NCBI GenBank assembly: GCA_900113425.1
Contig: FOZF01000001.1
Location: forward strand, 536,358 to 600,357
Reading direction: 5' to 3'
DNA length: 64,000 nt
DNA from: Stenotrophomonas maltophilia
Lineage (GTDB): Bacteria; Pseudomonadota; Gammaproteobacteria; Xanthomonadales; Xanthomonadaceae
The position numbers were made by a program, and so were the translations under genes. Shown here in pieces: positions 8,769 to 18,398 of this stretch. How positions within the stretch are numbered: position 1 is the stretch's first letter; the number at the start of each line of letters is the position of its first letter. The notes under the pieces were generated by a model that was not told the origin of the DNA, did no database searches, and saw nothing but the letters and a program-made list of their open reading frames with translations.

Positions 8769-11240
8769 ATGCTGTCCCACCGCCCCCTTGTCCTGGCCTT
8801 GTCGCTGGCCTGCGCCGGCCCGGTTCCGTTCCTGTCCGGCCACGCCCAGGCACAAACCGCAACCCGCCACTACGACCTGCCTGCACAGCCGCTGGCCGGC
8901 GCACTGGATGCCTACAGCCGGCTCACCGGCGTCGATCTGGTGATCGGTCGCGCGCTGCCCCCGCGCCAGATGGCGCCCGCCCTGCGCGGCAACTTCGACG
9001 ACAGGCAGGCGCTGTCACAGCTGCTGGCCGGCACCGGCCTGCGGCCCCGCTTCATCGACGCACGGCGCGCCACCCTCGAGCCGGCGCCTGCCGAGTCCAG
9101 CGATGGCAGCCGCCGCACCGGTCCGTTGCGCGTGCAGGGGACACCTGCACAGGACCACGCGCCCGGCACCGGCGCCAGCCAGTACGTCCCCGCCACCCGC
9201 GATGGCTTCGCGCCCGCCGTTGGCAGCGAACGCGTGGCGATGGCCGAGCGCCAGGAGGGCAACAGCCTGCTGCGCTCGATGCCCGGCACGCACAGCTTCC
9301 ACTCGCGCAGCCAGCCCGGTCTCCAGGTCAACATCCGTGGCATGACCGGCGCCGGCCGCGTCAACACGATGATCGACGGTGTCACCCAGACCTTCCGCAA
9401 CAACGCCGGGCACGGCTCCGGCGGCCCGTTCGCCTATGTCGATCCATTCCTGCTGGCCGGGGTGGATGTGCAGCGCGGTGCCGTCGCTGGCGGCGATGGC
9501 GCTGGCACCCTGGCCGGTACCGCCAACTTCCGCACGCTGGATATCGATGACCTGCTGGGTGAGAGCCGCGACTGGGGACTGCGCGCCGGCTACCGGCACG
9601 GCAACAACGGCTATGGCAGTGGCCGCACCTTCGCCGGCGCCTGGCGCCACAGCGATGAAGGCGGTGACCGCCAGTTCGGCCTGCTTGCGGCGGCCAGCAG
9701 CAGCCGCAGCAGCGAGTACGCGACCGCGAACGGGCAGAAGAACGGCGCCGATCCGGGCAGCCAGCACCCGAGAAGCTGGCTGCTCAAGGCCCGCCTGCAA
9801 CCCAGTGAGCTGCACCGGCTGGACCTGAGCCACATGCGCTACGAGAACGACTTCTATCACAACTACCCGTGGCAGATTTCGGCACGCAACCAGCGCGCCA
9901 GCTATCACTACACGCCCTACACACCCTGGATCGACCTGCGCGCCAGCTTCGCCGCCAACAAGACGCGGCTGTTCTATCCGCCGGTGGAAGTGTCCAGCTA
10001 CATCGGCCGGCGTACCCACAGCAGCCTGAGCAGCTGGAACATCGACAACACCAGCCGCTTCGAGATCGGCTCGCTGCAGGCACGCTGGAACACCGGCCTC
10101 AAGCACCAGTCGGACATTTTCGTTGCTGATACGCCCACCCTGCGCGGCGCCAACCCGCAGGGACGCAGCCAGCTGGACAGCGTGTTCAGCACGCTCGAAC
10201 TGCAGTACGGCATCTACGCACTGACCACCGGGCTGCGCCAGGACCGCTATGGCATCCGCGGGCACATCCCGGCCTGTTCGGATGTGCCGGGCCAGTGCAC
10301 CCAGATCAACGGCGGGGGCATCGACATCCGCCGCCGCCAACATGCACTCAGTCCCAGCCTCTCGGTTTCGTTGCAGGCAACCGACTGGCTGCAGCTGTAC
10401 GCCGAGGCCTCGCGGACATCGCGGCCGCCACGCGTGCAGGAGATGTTCTTCGAGAAGATTCCGCTGGAAGGCATGAGCGATGCCGATGGCGTGGGCGCCA
10501 ATCCATTCCTGCGCCGCGAACGCTCGCGCAACCTGCAGTTCGGCGCCAACCTCAGCACCGACTCGCTGCTGCGCGACGGCGACCTGGCCCAGTTGCGGGT
10601 GACCCGCTTCGACAACCGCATCCGCGACTACATCAAGCCGCAGTACCTGCTGATCGTGCATCCACCGGAAATCGAGCCCGTCGTGGTACCGATCGACAGC
10701 GACCCGCAGCTCTCGGCCTGGACCGATGCGCTGGATGTGGACGACTTCAGCGTCACCACCCGCTGGATGAACGACCCCGGCGTGGTGCGCATGCGTGGCA
10801 TCGAGCTGGAGGCCCACTACGCCAGCGAGCACTATCACGCGACGCTGAGCTGGACACGATCACACACCAGCGCACCCACCATCGAGTTCGTCAACCTGGA
10901 AGACATCACCGCGCTTCCCGACCGCTACTGGACGCTGGACGTCGGCGGTCGCTGGTGGCAGCAGCGCGTGCAGGCCGGCGTGCGCGCCGAATACTCCGGC
11001 CCTACCGAGGAAGGCTACGACTTCTTCCAGACCCGCAAGACCCGCGGCACGGGTGTGCTGCTGGACTTCTACGCCAGCTTCAAGCCACAGGCCAGCACCA
11101 CCGTGTGGCTGAACATCGAAAACCTGCAGAACAAAGCCTATGACAACAATGCCTCGATCGACAGCATCTTCAGCCCTATCCTGGACCGCGGCAACGGCCG
11201 CGGCCGCACCGTCTCGATGGGCGTCAACGTGGCGTTCTAG
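8769..11240 (+). CDS. TonB-dependent transducer/receptor with STN domain, probable heme-type receptor
   Basis: About 823 residues. A signal peptide (MLSHRPLVLALSLACAG... ending SGHAQA) is followed by an STN signalling domain (about 40-95), a plug (LQVNIRGMTGAGRVNTMIDG) and a 22-strand barrel ending in VNVAF. The ATG at 8769 has GGAG six bases upstream; an ATG at 8694 is possible but would put 25 residues before the signal peptide. The SRPPRVQEMF and ANPFLRRERS stretches resemble the FRAP/NPNL region of heme receptors, but no His lies between them. The ChaN- and TonB-type genes downstream support heme or hemoprotein as ligand; the ligand is inference. Confidence 0.88.
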   Translation: MLSHRPLVLALSLACAGPVPFLSGHAQAQTATRHYDLPAQPLAGALDAYSRLTGVDLVIGRALPPRQMAPALRGNFDDRQALSQLLAGTGLRPRFIDARRATLEPAPAESSDGSRRTGPLRVQGTPAQDHAPGTGASQYVPATRDGFAPAVGSERVAMAERQEGNSLLRSMPGTHSFHSRSQPGLQVNIRGMTGAGRVNTMIDGVTQTFRNNAGHGSGGPFAYVDPFLLAGVDVQRGAVAGGDGAGTLAGTANFRTLDIDDLLGESRDWGLRAGYRHGNNGYGSGRTFAGAWRHSDEGGDRQFGLLAAASSSRSSEYATANGQKNGADPGSQHPRSWLLKARLQPSELHRLDLSHMRYENDFYHNYPWQISARNQRASYHYTPYTPWIDLRASFAANKTRLFYPPVEVSSYIGRRTHSSLSSWNIDNTSRFEIGSLQARWNTGLKHQSDIFVADTPTLRGANPQGRSQLDSVFSTLELQYGIYALTTGLRQDRYGIRGHIPACSDVPGQCTQINGGGIDIRRRQHALSPSLSVSLQATDWLQLYAEASRTSRPPRVQEMFFEKIPLEGMSDADGVGANPFLRRERSRNLQFGANLSTDSLLRDGDLAQLRVTRFDNRIRDYIKPQYLLIVHPPEIEPVVVPIDSDPQLSAWTDALDVDDFSVTTRWMNDPGVVRMRGIELEAHYASEHYHATLSWTRSHTSAPTIEFVNLEDITALPDRYWTLDVGGRWWQQRVQAGVRAEYSGPTEEGYDFFQTRKTRGTGVLLDFYASFKPQASTTVWLNIENLQNKAYDNNASIDSIFSPILDRGNGRGRTVSMGVNVAF

Positions 11241-12027
11241 CCGACGCTGGTTGCCGCTGTGCCTGCTTGCCGTGCTGGCGACCGGACAGGCCCAGTCAAT
11301 GCCCGGCACAGTGATCGACCTGGCCAGCGGCCGGCCGTTGCAGGAAGCGGCGTTCGTGCAGCGCGTCGCCGCCGCCCGGCACCTGCTGCTGGGGGAACGC
11401 CATGACGTCGCCGCCGACCATGCCGCCGAACGCTGGCTGTTGCAGGCCCTGCACCAGCAGCGACCACAGGGTGCGCTGGTCCTGGAGATGATCGGCAGCG
11501 AACGCCAGCCCCGCCTGCAACGCGTGCAGCGCTGGCTGGACAGGGGCAACCGCGCCGACGGGCAACGCCTGCAGGAACTGCTGGGCTGGGACCCGCGCTG
11601 GCCGTGGTCGGCCTATGGCGGACTGGTGCAGGATGCCGCCGCTGCCGGCATCGCACTGCACGGTGGCAACCTCTCGCGTGCGGAGGTCGACACGCTGCTC
11701 GCTTCGTCGGCACCGGCGCGGTTCCCGGTGCCTGGCGCCCGCCACCGCCTGTCGAACGTAGTGCTGGCCGAGCACGCCGACGCCGCACCGGCGCTGGAAG
11801 GCATGCTGGCCGTTCAGCAGGCCCGCGATTCGCGCATGGCGCAGATACTGGCGACCGCGCGGACACCCGCACTGCTGGTTGCCGGCCGCTGGCATGTGCT
11901 GCGCGGCACCGGCGTGCCGGGCCATCTGCCAGCATCCGCGCCTGCGCTGGTGGTCGCTCTGGCATCAGCGGGAGAAGCCATCGACGCCAGCGACGCCGAC
12001 CTGCTGTGGGTGATCGCAGATGAGTGA
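11140..12027 (+). CDS. ChaN-family heme-binding/iron-uptake protein
   Basis: The core begins near 11300 and shows the ChaN pattern: HLLLGERHDVAADHAAERWLLQ, ALVLEMIGSERQ, ELLGWDPRWPWSAYGGLVQ. ChaN/PhuW-type proteins bind heme cofacially and occur in heme-uptake operons. A secretion segment is visible (WLPLCLLAVLATGQAQS). The start is uncertain. The in-frame ATGs at 11140 and 11149 overlap the receptor gene by about 100 bases, while a TTG at 11251 lies just after the receptor stop but leaves the signal peptide without its arginines. The 3' end overlaps the tonB-like gene by 8 bases. Confidence 0.8.
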   Translation: MTTMPRSTASSALSWTAATAAAAPSRWASTWRSSRRWLPLCLLAVLATGQAQSMPGTVIDLASGRPLQEAAFVQRVAAARHLLLGERHDVAADHAAERWLLQALHQQRPQGALVLEMIGSERQPRLQRVQRWLDRGNRADGQRLQELLGWDPRWPWSAYGGLVQDAAAAGIALHGGNLSRAEVDTLLASSAPARFPVPGARHRLSNVVLAEHADAAPALEGMLAVQQARDSRMAQILATARTPALLVAGRWHVLRGTGVPGHLPASAPALVVALASAGEAIDASDADLLWVIADE

Positions 12028-12733
12028 GCGCAGGCAACACCGGCAGGCGATGGCGATTACCGTCGGCATCCATCTGCTGCCGCTGCTGCTGCTCGTGCAC
12101 TGGGTGGCAGCCCCTCCTCCGCTGCCGCCGCCAGAGCAGGATGTGCGGATCAGCCTGCGCCTGCTTGCGCCGGCTGCGCCGCCACAGCCTGTGGAGGAAC
12201 GCCAGGCCGAACAGCCCAGCCAGGCACAACAGGCGCGCGCCGCGCAGCCACGGAAGTCGCCGCCGCCACCCGCGCCGACCCACGCGCGTGAAGGCGAACT
12301 GGCCGCCAGCGAGGTCGTCGGCACCGGCCGGCAACCCACGCAGGTCGCCCCACCTGCGGCCACAGCCGATGCCCCTCCCGCACCGGCATCGATCACGGCC
12401 GCGCCGCCTGCTCCAGACGCCCCACCCGCGGACGTCCAGGCCGGCGCCGCCAGCGACCAGTGGGAAGCGCGGCTGATGGCACGACTGGAGCGATACCGCT
12501 ACTACCCTTCCAGCGCGAGATCACGGCGCCAGCAGGGCACCAGTTGGGTCCGCGCAAGCATCGACCGCGACGGACGCCTTCTGGCCCTAAGGCTGGAGCA
12601 GTCCAGCGGCCAGTCCCTGCTCGATGACGCGGCGCTGCAGACCTTCCGCCGCGCACAGCCGCTGCCACGCATTCCCGACGAAATGAAGGCGCCGCAGGAA
12701 CTGGTGGTGCCCGTGGAGTACTACCTGCGCTAG
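12020..12733 (+). CDS. TonB-family energy transducer dedicated to the receptor operon
   Basis: 237 residues. An N-terminal membrane anchor (about 10-32, ITVGIHLLPLLLLVHWVA) is followed by a Pro/Ala-rich periplasmic spacer (about 33-150) and a TonB C-terminal domain (YRYYPSSARSRRQQGTSWVR, SLLDDAALQTFRRAQPLP, ending VPVEYYLR). It energises an outer-membrane receptor using the proton-motive force. Its place at the end of a sigma/FecR/receptor/ChaN operon suggests it serves that receptor, as HasB serves HasR. No exbB or exbD is nearby. Confidence 0.88.
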   Translation: MSERRQHRQAMAITVGIHLLPLLLLVHWVAAPPPLPPPEQDVRISLRLLAPAAPPQPVEERQAEQPSQAQQARAAQPRKSPPPPAPTHAREGELAASEVVGTGRQPTQVAPPAATADAPPAPASITAAPPAPDAPPADVQAGAASDQWEARLMARLERYRYYPSSARSRRQQGTSWVRASIDRDGRLLALRLEQSSGQSLLDDAALQTFRRAQPLPRIPDEMKAPQELVVPVEYYLR

Positions 12734-12835
12734 GCGCTGTACGCTTTACGCTTCGATCTGGAACAGCATGCCGACCACCGCCAGACGCAGCAGCGGGATC
12801 AGCGTGCCGGTGCACCACGCTCCACCCTTGGCAGG

Positions 12836-12861
12836 CCTCCGCGCCGCGTTGCGCGCGGAGG
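12836..12861. terminator. GC-rich hairpin between convergent tonB-like and decarboxylase genes
   Basis: CCTCCGCGC (12836-12844) pairs perfectly with GCGCGGAGG (12853-12861) around an 8-base loop. It lies 12 bases past the decarboxylase stop and about 100 past the tonB-like stop. Neither side has a T tract, so it is only a possible terminator or 3'-end stabiliser. Confidence 0.4.
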
Positions 12862-12873
12862 ACCTGGAACGGC

Positions 12874-15162
12874 TCAGGCCTTCAGCACTTCCACCTTGTA
12901 CGAAACCGTCTCGCCGTCGTGCTCGATGATCAGTCCGTGCACGTCCGACTCGAAGCCCGGGAAGCGCGCGTTCTGCTCGCGTGCGATGCGCAGCGACTCG
13001 ATGATGGGCTCATCGCTGGCACCGAAGCGCTCGCCCGGCATGATGGTGGGAATGCCGGGCGGGTACGGCACCAGCATGGTCGCCGCGATGCGACCGCTGA
13101 GCTGTTCGATGTCCACCCGTTCGATTTCTCCCTTCACCAGATGGTTGTAGGCATCGGCCGGGGTCATCACCGGCGTCGGCAGGTCCACGTACATCTCGCG
13201 CATTACCCGGGCCACGGCGAACTCCTGGTTGAAGGCATGCAGCGCATCGCAGAGGTCGCGCAGTCCCCAGCCGGCGTAGGCAACGGGATAGTCCGCCGCC
13301 AGGGTCGGCAGGGCCTGGCTCAGCGGGGCGTTGCGGTCATACAGTTCCTTGAACGCCATCAGCTCGGTGACCAGCGTGCTCCACTTGCCCTTGGTGATCC
13401 CCATCGAGAACAGGAACAGCACCGAGTACAGGTTGGTCTTCTCCACGGTGATGCCACGCCCCCACAGGAACTTGCTCAGCACCGCCGCTGGAATGCCCAG
13501 CCGGCCCATTCCGCCATCCATCGACAGGCCCGGGGTCAGCAGAGTCACCTTGATCGGATCGATCAGCACATAGTCGTCCACCAGATTCTCGAAACCATGC
13601 CAGTGCCCATCCGGCTGCAGGTACCACTCCTCCCGCTTGGCCACCATCGGCGCCGGCGTGTCGCCCTTGTCCAGGCTGCGCTCAACCTTGGTCGGCTGCC
13701 ACACGCTGAACCACCAATCATCACGGCCGAGATCGTCGCGCACATGCAGCATGGCGCGCCGGAATGCGATTGCCTCGTCGTGCATCTCCTGCACCAGCGA
13801 GCGGCCGGCCTCGCCTTCCATCATCTTCGACGCGACATCACAGGCGGCGATCACACCGTAGTGAGGGCTGGTGGAGGTGTGCATCATGAACGATTCGTTG
13901 AAACGCTCGGCATCCAGATTGCGCTGTGCCGAGTTGCGCACATGGATCATCGAGGCCTGCGAGAACGCGGCAAGCAGCTTATGGGTGGAGTGCGTGGTGA
14001 AGATGATCGCATCCTGCTCGCGCGGCTTGCCCTTGGCCATGCCGTAGTGATTCTCGTAGAAGGGATGGAATGCGGCATAGGCATACCAGGCTTCATCGAA
14101 GTGCAGAAAGTCCACCGCACTGCCGATCTCGTCGGCGATCTTCTCGGCGTTGTAGCACAGGCCATCGTAGGTGGAGTTGGTGACCACGGCGATACGCGGC
14201 TTGGAGCCCGCCTTGTATGCCTTGCTCGCCAGCGGGTTCGCGGCGATGCGCTGCTGCAGCGATTCCGGAGTGAACTGGTCCAGGCTGATCGGGCCGATGA
14301 TGCCGTGCGCGTTGCGGCTGGGCGTGAAGTACACAGGTACCGCGCCCGTCATGATCAACGCATGCAGGAGCGACTTGTGGCAGTTGCGGTCGACGAACAC
14401 CACATCGCCCCGCGCCACCGTGCCGTGCCAGACGATCTTGTTGGCCGTCGAGGTGCCATTGGTCACGAAGAACGTGTGGTCGGCGCCGAAGTTGCGGGCC
14501 GCTTCGTTCTCGGCGTCCTTGATCGGCCCGGTGTGGTCCAGCAGCGATCCCAGCTCCGGCACCGAGATCGACAGATCGCTGCGCAGCGTGTTCTCGCCAT
14601 AGAACTGGTGGAATGCACGGCCAACCGGCGATTTGGTGAAGGCTACGCCACCAGCATGGCCGGGCGTATGCCAGGAGTAGTTCGACTCGGCGGCATGATG
14701 GATCAGTGCCTTGAAGAACGGGGGCAGCAGGTGCTGCATGTAGTCTTCGGCGGCCCGCATCACCTGCCGGGAGATGAAGTTCTTGGTGTCCTCGAACAGG
14801 AAGATGAAGCCGTGGATGTACTTGAGCAGCTTGCTCGGCACCTTCTCGATGGTACGGCGTTCGCCATACAGGAAGACCGGCAGGTTCGCGCGGCGAGCAC
14901 TCTGCTCGCGCAGGAACGCGGTCAGGCGCTGGAACTCGCCATCGACTTCCTCGCTGCCATCGATCGATATCAGCACGGCTGACGCCGCGACATAGGTGCG
15001 CGCTCCGGCACGGGCGTCGTCCAGGTTCAACCCGCACAGCACGCGCTGGTCGTTGCTGCGCAGTTCTTCCACCAGGGCGCGGATCAGGATTCCGCCGATG
15101 CGCGGCGAGTCGTAATCACCGTCGATGACTATGACCGGATAGTCCAATGACTTGAAATACAC
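12874..15162 (-). CDS. AdiA-like arginine (Orn/Lys/Arg-family) decarboxylase
   Basis: 762 residues, the size of fold-type I acid-inducible decarboxylases. An N-terminal receiver-like wing domain (1-130) is followed by the PLP domain, with HTPGHAGG, ENTLRSDLSISVPELGSLLDH, VTNGTSTANKI and the PLP lysine in THSTHKLLAAFSQ, and by the C-terminal domain (LVPYPPGIPTIMPGE). The pattern is closest to AdiA, but LdcA-type lysine enzymes are similar, so the substrate is not certain. I chose the GTG start at 15162: AAGGAG precedes it by 7 bases, and longer ORFs run into the antiporter gene. It lies 20 bases after the antiporter gene. Decarboxylation consumes a proton and feeds polyamine synthesis. Confidence 0.88.
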   Translation of the reverse strand: MYFKSLDYPVIVIDGDYDSPRIGGILIRALVEELRSNDQRVLCGLNLDDARAGARTYVAASAVLISIDGSEEVDGEFQRLTAFLREQSARRANLPVFLYGERRTIEKVPSKLLKYIHGFIFLFEDTKNFISRQVMRAAEDYMQHLLPPFFKALIHHAAESNYSWHTPGHAGGVAFTKSPVGRAFHQFYGENTLRSDLSISVPELGSLLDHTGPIKDAENEAARNFGADHTFFVTNGTSTANKIVWHGTVARGDVVFVDRNCHKSLLHALIMTGAVPVYFTPSRNAHGIIGPISLDQFTPESLQQRIAANPLASKAYKAGSKPRIAVVTNSTYDGLCYNAEKIADEIGSAVDFLHFDEAWYAYAAFHPFYENHYGMAKGKPREQDAIIFTTHSTHKLLAAFSQASMIHVRNSAQRNLDAERFNESFMMHTSTSPHYGVIAACDVASKMMEGEAGRSLVQEMHDEAIAFRRAMLHVRDDLGRDDWWFSVWQPTKVERSLDKGDTPAPMVAKREEWYLQPDGHWHGFENLVDDYVLIDPIKVTLLTPGLSMDGGMGRLGIPAAVLSKFLWGRGITVEKTNLYSVLFLFSMGITKGKWSTLVTELMAFKELYDRNAPLSQALPTLAADYPVAYAGWGLRDLCDALHAFNQEFAVARVMREMYVDLPTPVMTPADAYNHLVKGEIERVDIEQLSGRIAATMLVPYPPGIPTIMPGERFGASDEPIIESLRIAREQNARFPGFESDVHGLIIEHDGETVSYKVEVLKA

Positions 15163-15182
15163 GTTGTTTCTCCTTGTCCGAA

Positions 15183-16535
15183 TCAGGAATGCTGAGCGCC
15201 GGCAGAAATCGCCGCCGCCTCGCGGGCACGCTGCCGCTGCTGGCGGCGCTCCTCGCTGAAGAAGGGATAGAACACGGTGATGAACAGCACGAACAGGAAG
15301 GCGTACTGCACGATCGTTCCCGACGAGCCATAGATCGCCCACAGGCAATACACGACGGTGAGGCTGGTCAAGGTCCAGAACGCACCGGTATGTACCAGGG
15401 TGTGCGAGCGTTCGACCACGAAGTAGCAGGCCACGCAGGAATAGATGTAGGGCAGCAGGGTCAGCACCACCGCTGCCGAGGTGATCACATCGAACTGCGC
15501 GGAGGCCGTTTCCGAGGTGGAGGTGACCAGCACGGCCAGGGTCATCAGCACCGCCACGATCAGCACGCCCTTGACCGGCACGTCATCCTTGTTGGTTTTG
15601 CTGAAGATGCTCGGGAACAGGCCATCATCCGATGCGGCCTTCGCGCTTTGTGCGGTCAGCAGGATCCAGCCGCCGAGCGAGCCGGCCGCACCGATGAACG
15701 CGCACAGGCTGACCAGCGCACCGCCCCAACCACCGACGGCCTTGGCCGCCGCCAAGGCGAACGGCGCGTCCGAAGTCTGCAGTTCGCCGTTGGGCACCAT
15801 GCCCATGATCACCGACGAACTGGCGATGTAGGCGATGGCCGCAAGGAACACGCCGGCCAGCGTAGCGCGCGCGACGTTCTTCTCCGGGTTCTCGACCACG
15901 CCCGCAGTCACCGACGCCGACTCCACGCCGATGAACGCCCACAGCGTCAGCGCGGCTGCACTGGAGATCGCACCGAAGTTGGATTCACCGGAGACGTTGT
16001 AGGCCCCCTTGAAGATGTCGGCATCGAAGAAGAACCAGCCGAAGATGGCGATGCCCAGGATCGGCACCAGTGCGAAGCTGGTGGTGACGGTCTGCACGCG
16101 GCTGACGAAGGCCGGGCCGATCACGTTGGCGAAACTCAGCGCCCATACCAGTACCAGGACCGCGATGCAGCGCACCAGCGGCTCGGACAGGATCGGGAAG
16201 AAATAGCTGAAGTAACCCACCGCCGCGATCGGAATGGCGACATTGCCGATCCAGTTGGCGAACCAGTAGATGGTATTGGTCTGGAAGCCCATGTAGGGGC
16301 CAAACCAGTCGCGCGCATAGGCATAGGGGCCGCCGGCCTTCGGGGCCAGCTTGCCCAGTTTGGCGAACACGAACGCCAACAGCAGCGCACCCGCCGTGGT
16401 GATCAGCCAGCCCCAGATCGAGGCGGTACCGATCTTGGCCAGGCTGGAAGGCAACAGGAACACACCTGAGCCCATCATGTTGCCCGCGACGAGGAAGGTG
16501 GCTCCCACCACCCCGATCTTCTTTGCTTCTGCCAT
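15183..16535 (-). CDS. AdiC-like amino acid/amine antiporter (APC family)
   Basis: 450 residues and twelve predicted membrane segments. TM1 carries the APC substrate loop VAGNMMGSGVFLLP, and TM6 carries LWAFIGVESAS, which keeps the Trp and Glu corresponding to AdiC W202 and E208. The GSLGGW motif and the NVSGESNFGAI loop also look more like AdiC than CadB. It should exchange extracellular arginine (or lysine) for the decarboxylated amine. The ATG at 16535 has an AGGAGA site 5 bases upstream; the longer frame is not supported. It lies between the porin and decarboxylase genes on the same strand. Confidence 0.88.
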   Translation of the reverse strand: MAEAKKIGVVGATFLVAGNMMGSGVFLLPSSLAKIGTASIWGWLITTAGALLLAFVFAKLGKLAPKAGGPYAYARDWFGPYMGFQTNTIYWFANWIGNVAIPIAAVGYFSYFFPILSEPLVRCIAVLVLVWALSFANVIGPAFVSRVQTVTTSFALVPILGIAIFGWFFFDADIFKGAYNVSGESNFGAISSAAALTLWAFIGVESASVTAGVVENPEKNVARATLAGVFLAAIAYIASSSVIMGMVPNGELQTSDAPFALAAAKAVGGWGGALVSLCAFIGAAGSLGGWILLTAQSAKAASDDGLFPSIFSKTNKDDVPVKGVLIVAVLMTLAVLVTSTSETASAQFDVITSAAVVLTLLPYIYSCVACYFVVERSHTLVHTGAFWTLTSLTVVYCLWAIYGSSGTIVQYAFLFVLFITVFYPFFSEERRQQRQRAREAAAISAGAQHS

Positions 16536-16612
16536 GACAATCTCCTGTACCGGCATCAGCCCGGTTGCGCCGGGCATGGGGACTGGCTGCGCTGGCGTGC
16601 TGCCGCTGGCGC

Positions 16613-18043
16613 CTACTTGATGAAGTTGTACTGCAGGCTGCCCTGCACTCTTACCGTGTCGCCGCGTGCACCGTCCTGCTGCTGCAGGCGGCCGTAAAGC
16701 AGCTCCATGCCCATCGTCCACGAAGGCGCGGGGCTCCAGATCAGGTTGAAAACGCCGTAACGGCTTTGCCGGAACGCGTCACTGGCAAGAGCCGCGTTCC
16801 GCTCCAGCGTGAGCTGTCCGAAAATCAGATTCGAGCGCCACAGGTCGGACCAGTAATGGGTGTAACCGACGAAGCCGCCGTGCAGATCCAGGGCATCCAG
16901 GCGACCGTCCGCATCCACCACGGCATCCAGGCCAGAGCCGGTCAGGTCAGCCGTGTAGCGGCTCAGGCCGCGGCCACCCAGCGCACCGAACAGCAGCAGG
17001 TCGCGCGTGCCCACGGAAGCAGAACCGCTGAGCTGCAGGCCGCCGGCGATGCGCCGGTCGCGCTGGTCCTGGCCGTCATAGGCCAGACTGCGGGCCACCG
17101 CACCCAGCTGCAGGTGGCCCCAATCGCGCTCCATGCGCGCGGTTACCGTGACATCCGGCAGCCGGTTCACCGCCGCCAGCGTCTCGCTGGCCCCGGCCAG
17201 TTCCGTCTCCGGATCTTCAGCGGCGATCGTCAGCGTGCCGCCCCTGCCCAGCGCGAAGCTGTGGTGGATGCCGGCCACCAGCAGGTAGCCAGCACCTCCC
17301 GGGCCTGCGAAATCCAGCGTGTCGGGCAGGCTGTCGGCATCCATGAAGCTGGAGTAGCCATAGCCGGCATAGGTATTGCCAAGCTGTCCATAGGCGTGGC
17401 GCAGGCGGAACTGGTATCCATCGCTGCTGCCGAAGAAATCATTCTCCAGATAGAAGCGCAGGTTGCCGTGCGTGGTCGGCCGGCGCGCCTCGAAGCTGAA
17501 CCGCGTCTGCTTGGCGTGGATGTTGAAGTTGGAAACGTCGCGATGGCTGTCCCCTACCGGCATCGATGAGGGGATGAACTGGTCCTCGTCCCCTGCCCCG
17601 CGCGAGTCGGCGATGGCGTCGAGCTTGGCATAGCCGCCGATGCGGATGACCGTGTCGGTACCGGGGATGGCGAAGAAGCCTTTCAGATCCGCGTCGGTGG
17701 GGCCGGCGGCGTTGTCTGGACGCGAGGCTGCCGTCGACGGATCCGCCACTGATTCGCGCGCCGGCAGCACCGGTTGTGCCACGCCGGGCACGCGGGTCGG
17801 CTGCAGTGTGGCGGCCGTCGCCGCCGCAGCGGGCGACACGGGCGTGGCCGTAGTGGCAGGCGCGACGCCCGCATCATGCTGCTCGATCTGGTCCAGGCGC
17901 CGCTGCATGCCTTCCAGGGCCTGCCGCATCGCCGCAATCTCACGGCGCAGCGCCTGCGCGTCGCCGTCGGCAACCGTCTGCGCCTGCAGCGGCGCAGCGG
18001 CCAGCGCGGCCAGGCAGGCAAAACTCAGTACTGCCATGCGCAT
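16613..18043 (-). CDS. DcaP-family trimeric outer-membrane porin
   Basis: 476 residues. A signal peptide (MRMAVLSFACLAALAAAPLQA) is followed by an N-terminal coiled coil (about 30-60, ALRREIAAMRQALEGMQRRL), a Pro/Ala-rich linker and a beta barrel (KGFFAIPGTDTVIRIGGYAK through the final SLQYNFIK), the DcaP layout. DcaP proteins import dicarboxylates or other small anions and have also been linked to antibiotic passage. The stop is 77 bases before the antiporter start on the same strand, so it probably heads a three-gene operon. The frame is open up to 18364, but the signal peptide fixes the start at 18043. Confidence 0.85.
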   Translation of the reverse strand: MRMAVLSFACLAALAAAPLQAQTVADGDAQALRREIAAMRQALEGMQRRLDQIEQHDAGVAPATTATPVSPAAAATAATLQPTRVPGVAQPVLPARESVADPSTAASRPDNAAGPTDADLKGFFAIPGTDTVIRIGGYAKLDAIADSRGAGDEDQFIPSSMPVGDSHRDVSNFNIHAKQTRFSFEARRPTTHGNLRFYLENDFFGSSDGYQFRLRHAYGQLGNTYAGYGYSSFMDADSLPDTLDFAGPGGAGYLLVAGIHHSFALGRGGTLTIAAEDPETELAGASETLAAVNRLPDVTVTARMERDWGHLQLGAVARSLAYDGQDQRDRRIAGGLQLSGSASVGTRDLLLFGALGGRGLSRYTADLTGSGLDAVVDADGRLDALDLHGGFVGYTHYWSDLWRSNLIFGQLTLERNAALASDAFRQSRYGVFNLIWSPAPSWTMGMELLYGRLQQQDGARGDTVRVQGSLQYNFIK

Positions 18044-18398
18044 TGCATCCCCCGTGCACGAACCCTCGCCACGCGATGCCGGACCGCACGCCATGCGCCG
18101 TCCTGGCTCCGCTCCGTCGTTGCTGAAAATACGGATACTGCGTTTACGACAGATGGCCGCCCGCAGACCACAGATGACAGGACGACGACACTGCCCTGCC
18201 TGCGCCGGGACGTCCACCTTCAGGTTCGCACTGCCGATGAGGTAGCGACCGGAGCGGTCTGGGTAACAAGCGCCCAGTGAGAGTGTCGTGAATTGCCATG
18301 CAGGCATGCTCTGGGTAGAGACCTGCGTGCGCAGCAGTGCAGAGGCGATATCGCTGGATTTCATGCGTCACAGGCTAGTGCGCACGTCGTTTTTGGCC

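Noticed and set aside
12746..12876. Minus-strand reading frame ending in a hydrophobic GTLIPLLRLAVVGMLFQIEA-like tail just after the decarboxylase gene
   Set aside because: It has no start codon outside the decarboxylase gene and only about 25 residues look protein-like. At most a gene remnant; not enough to annotate.
18044..18364. N-terminal extension of the DcaP-type porin up to an ATG at 18364
   Set aside because: The frame is open, but the extension is Arg/Cys-rich and a clean signal peptide begins at 18043.
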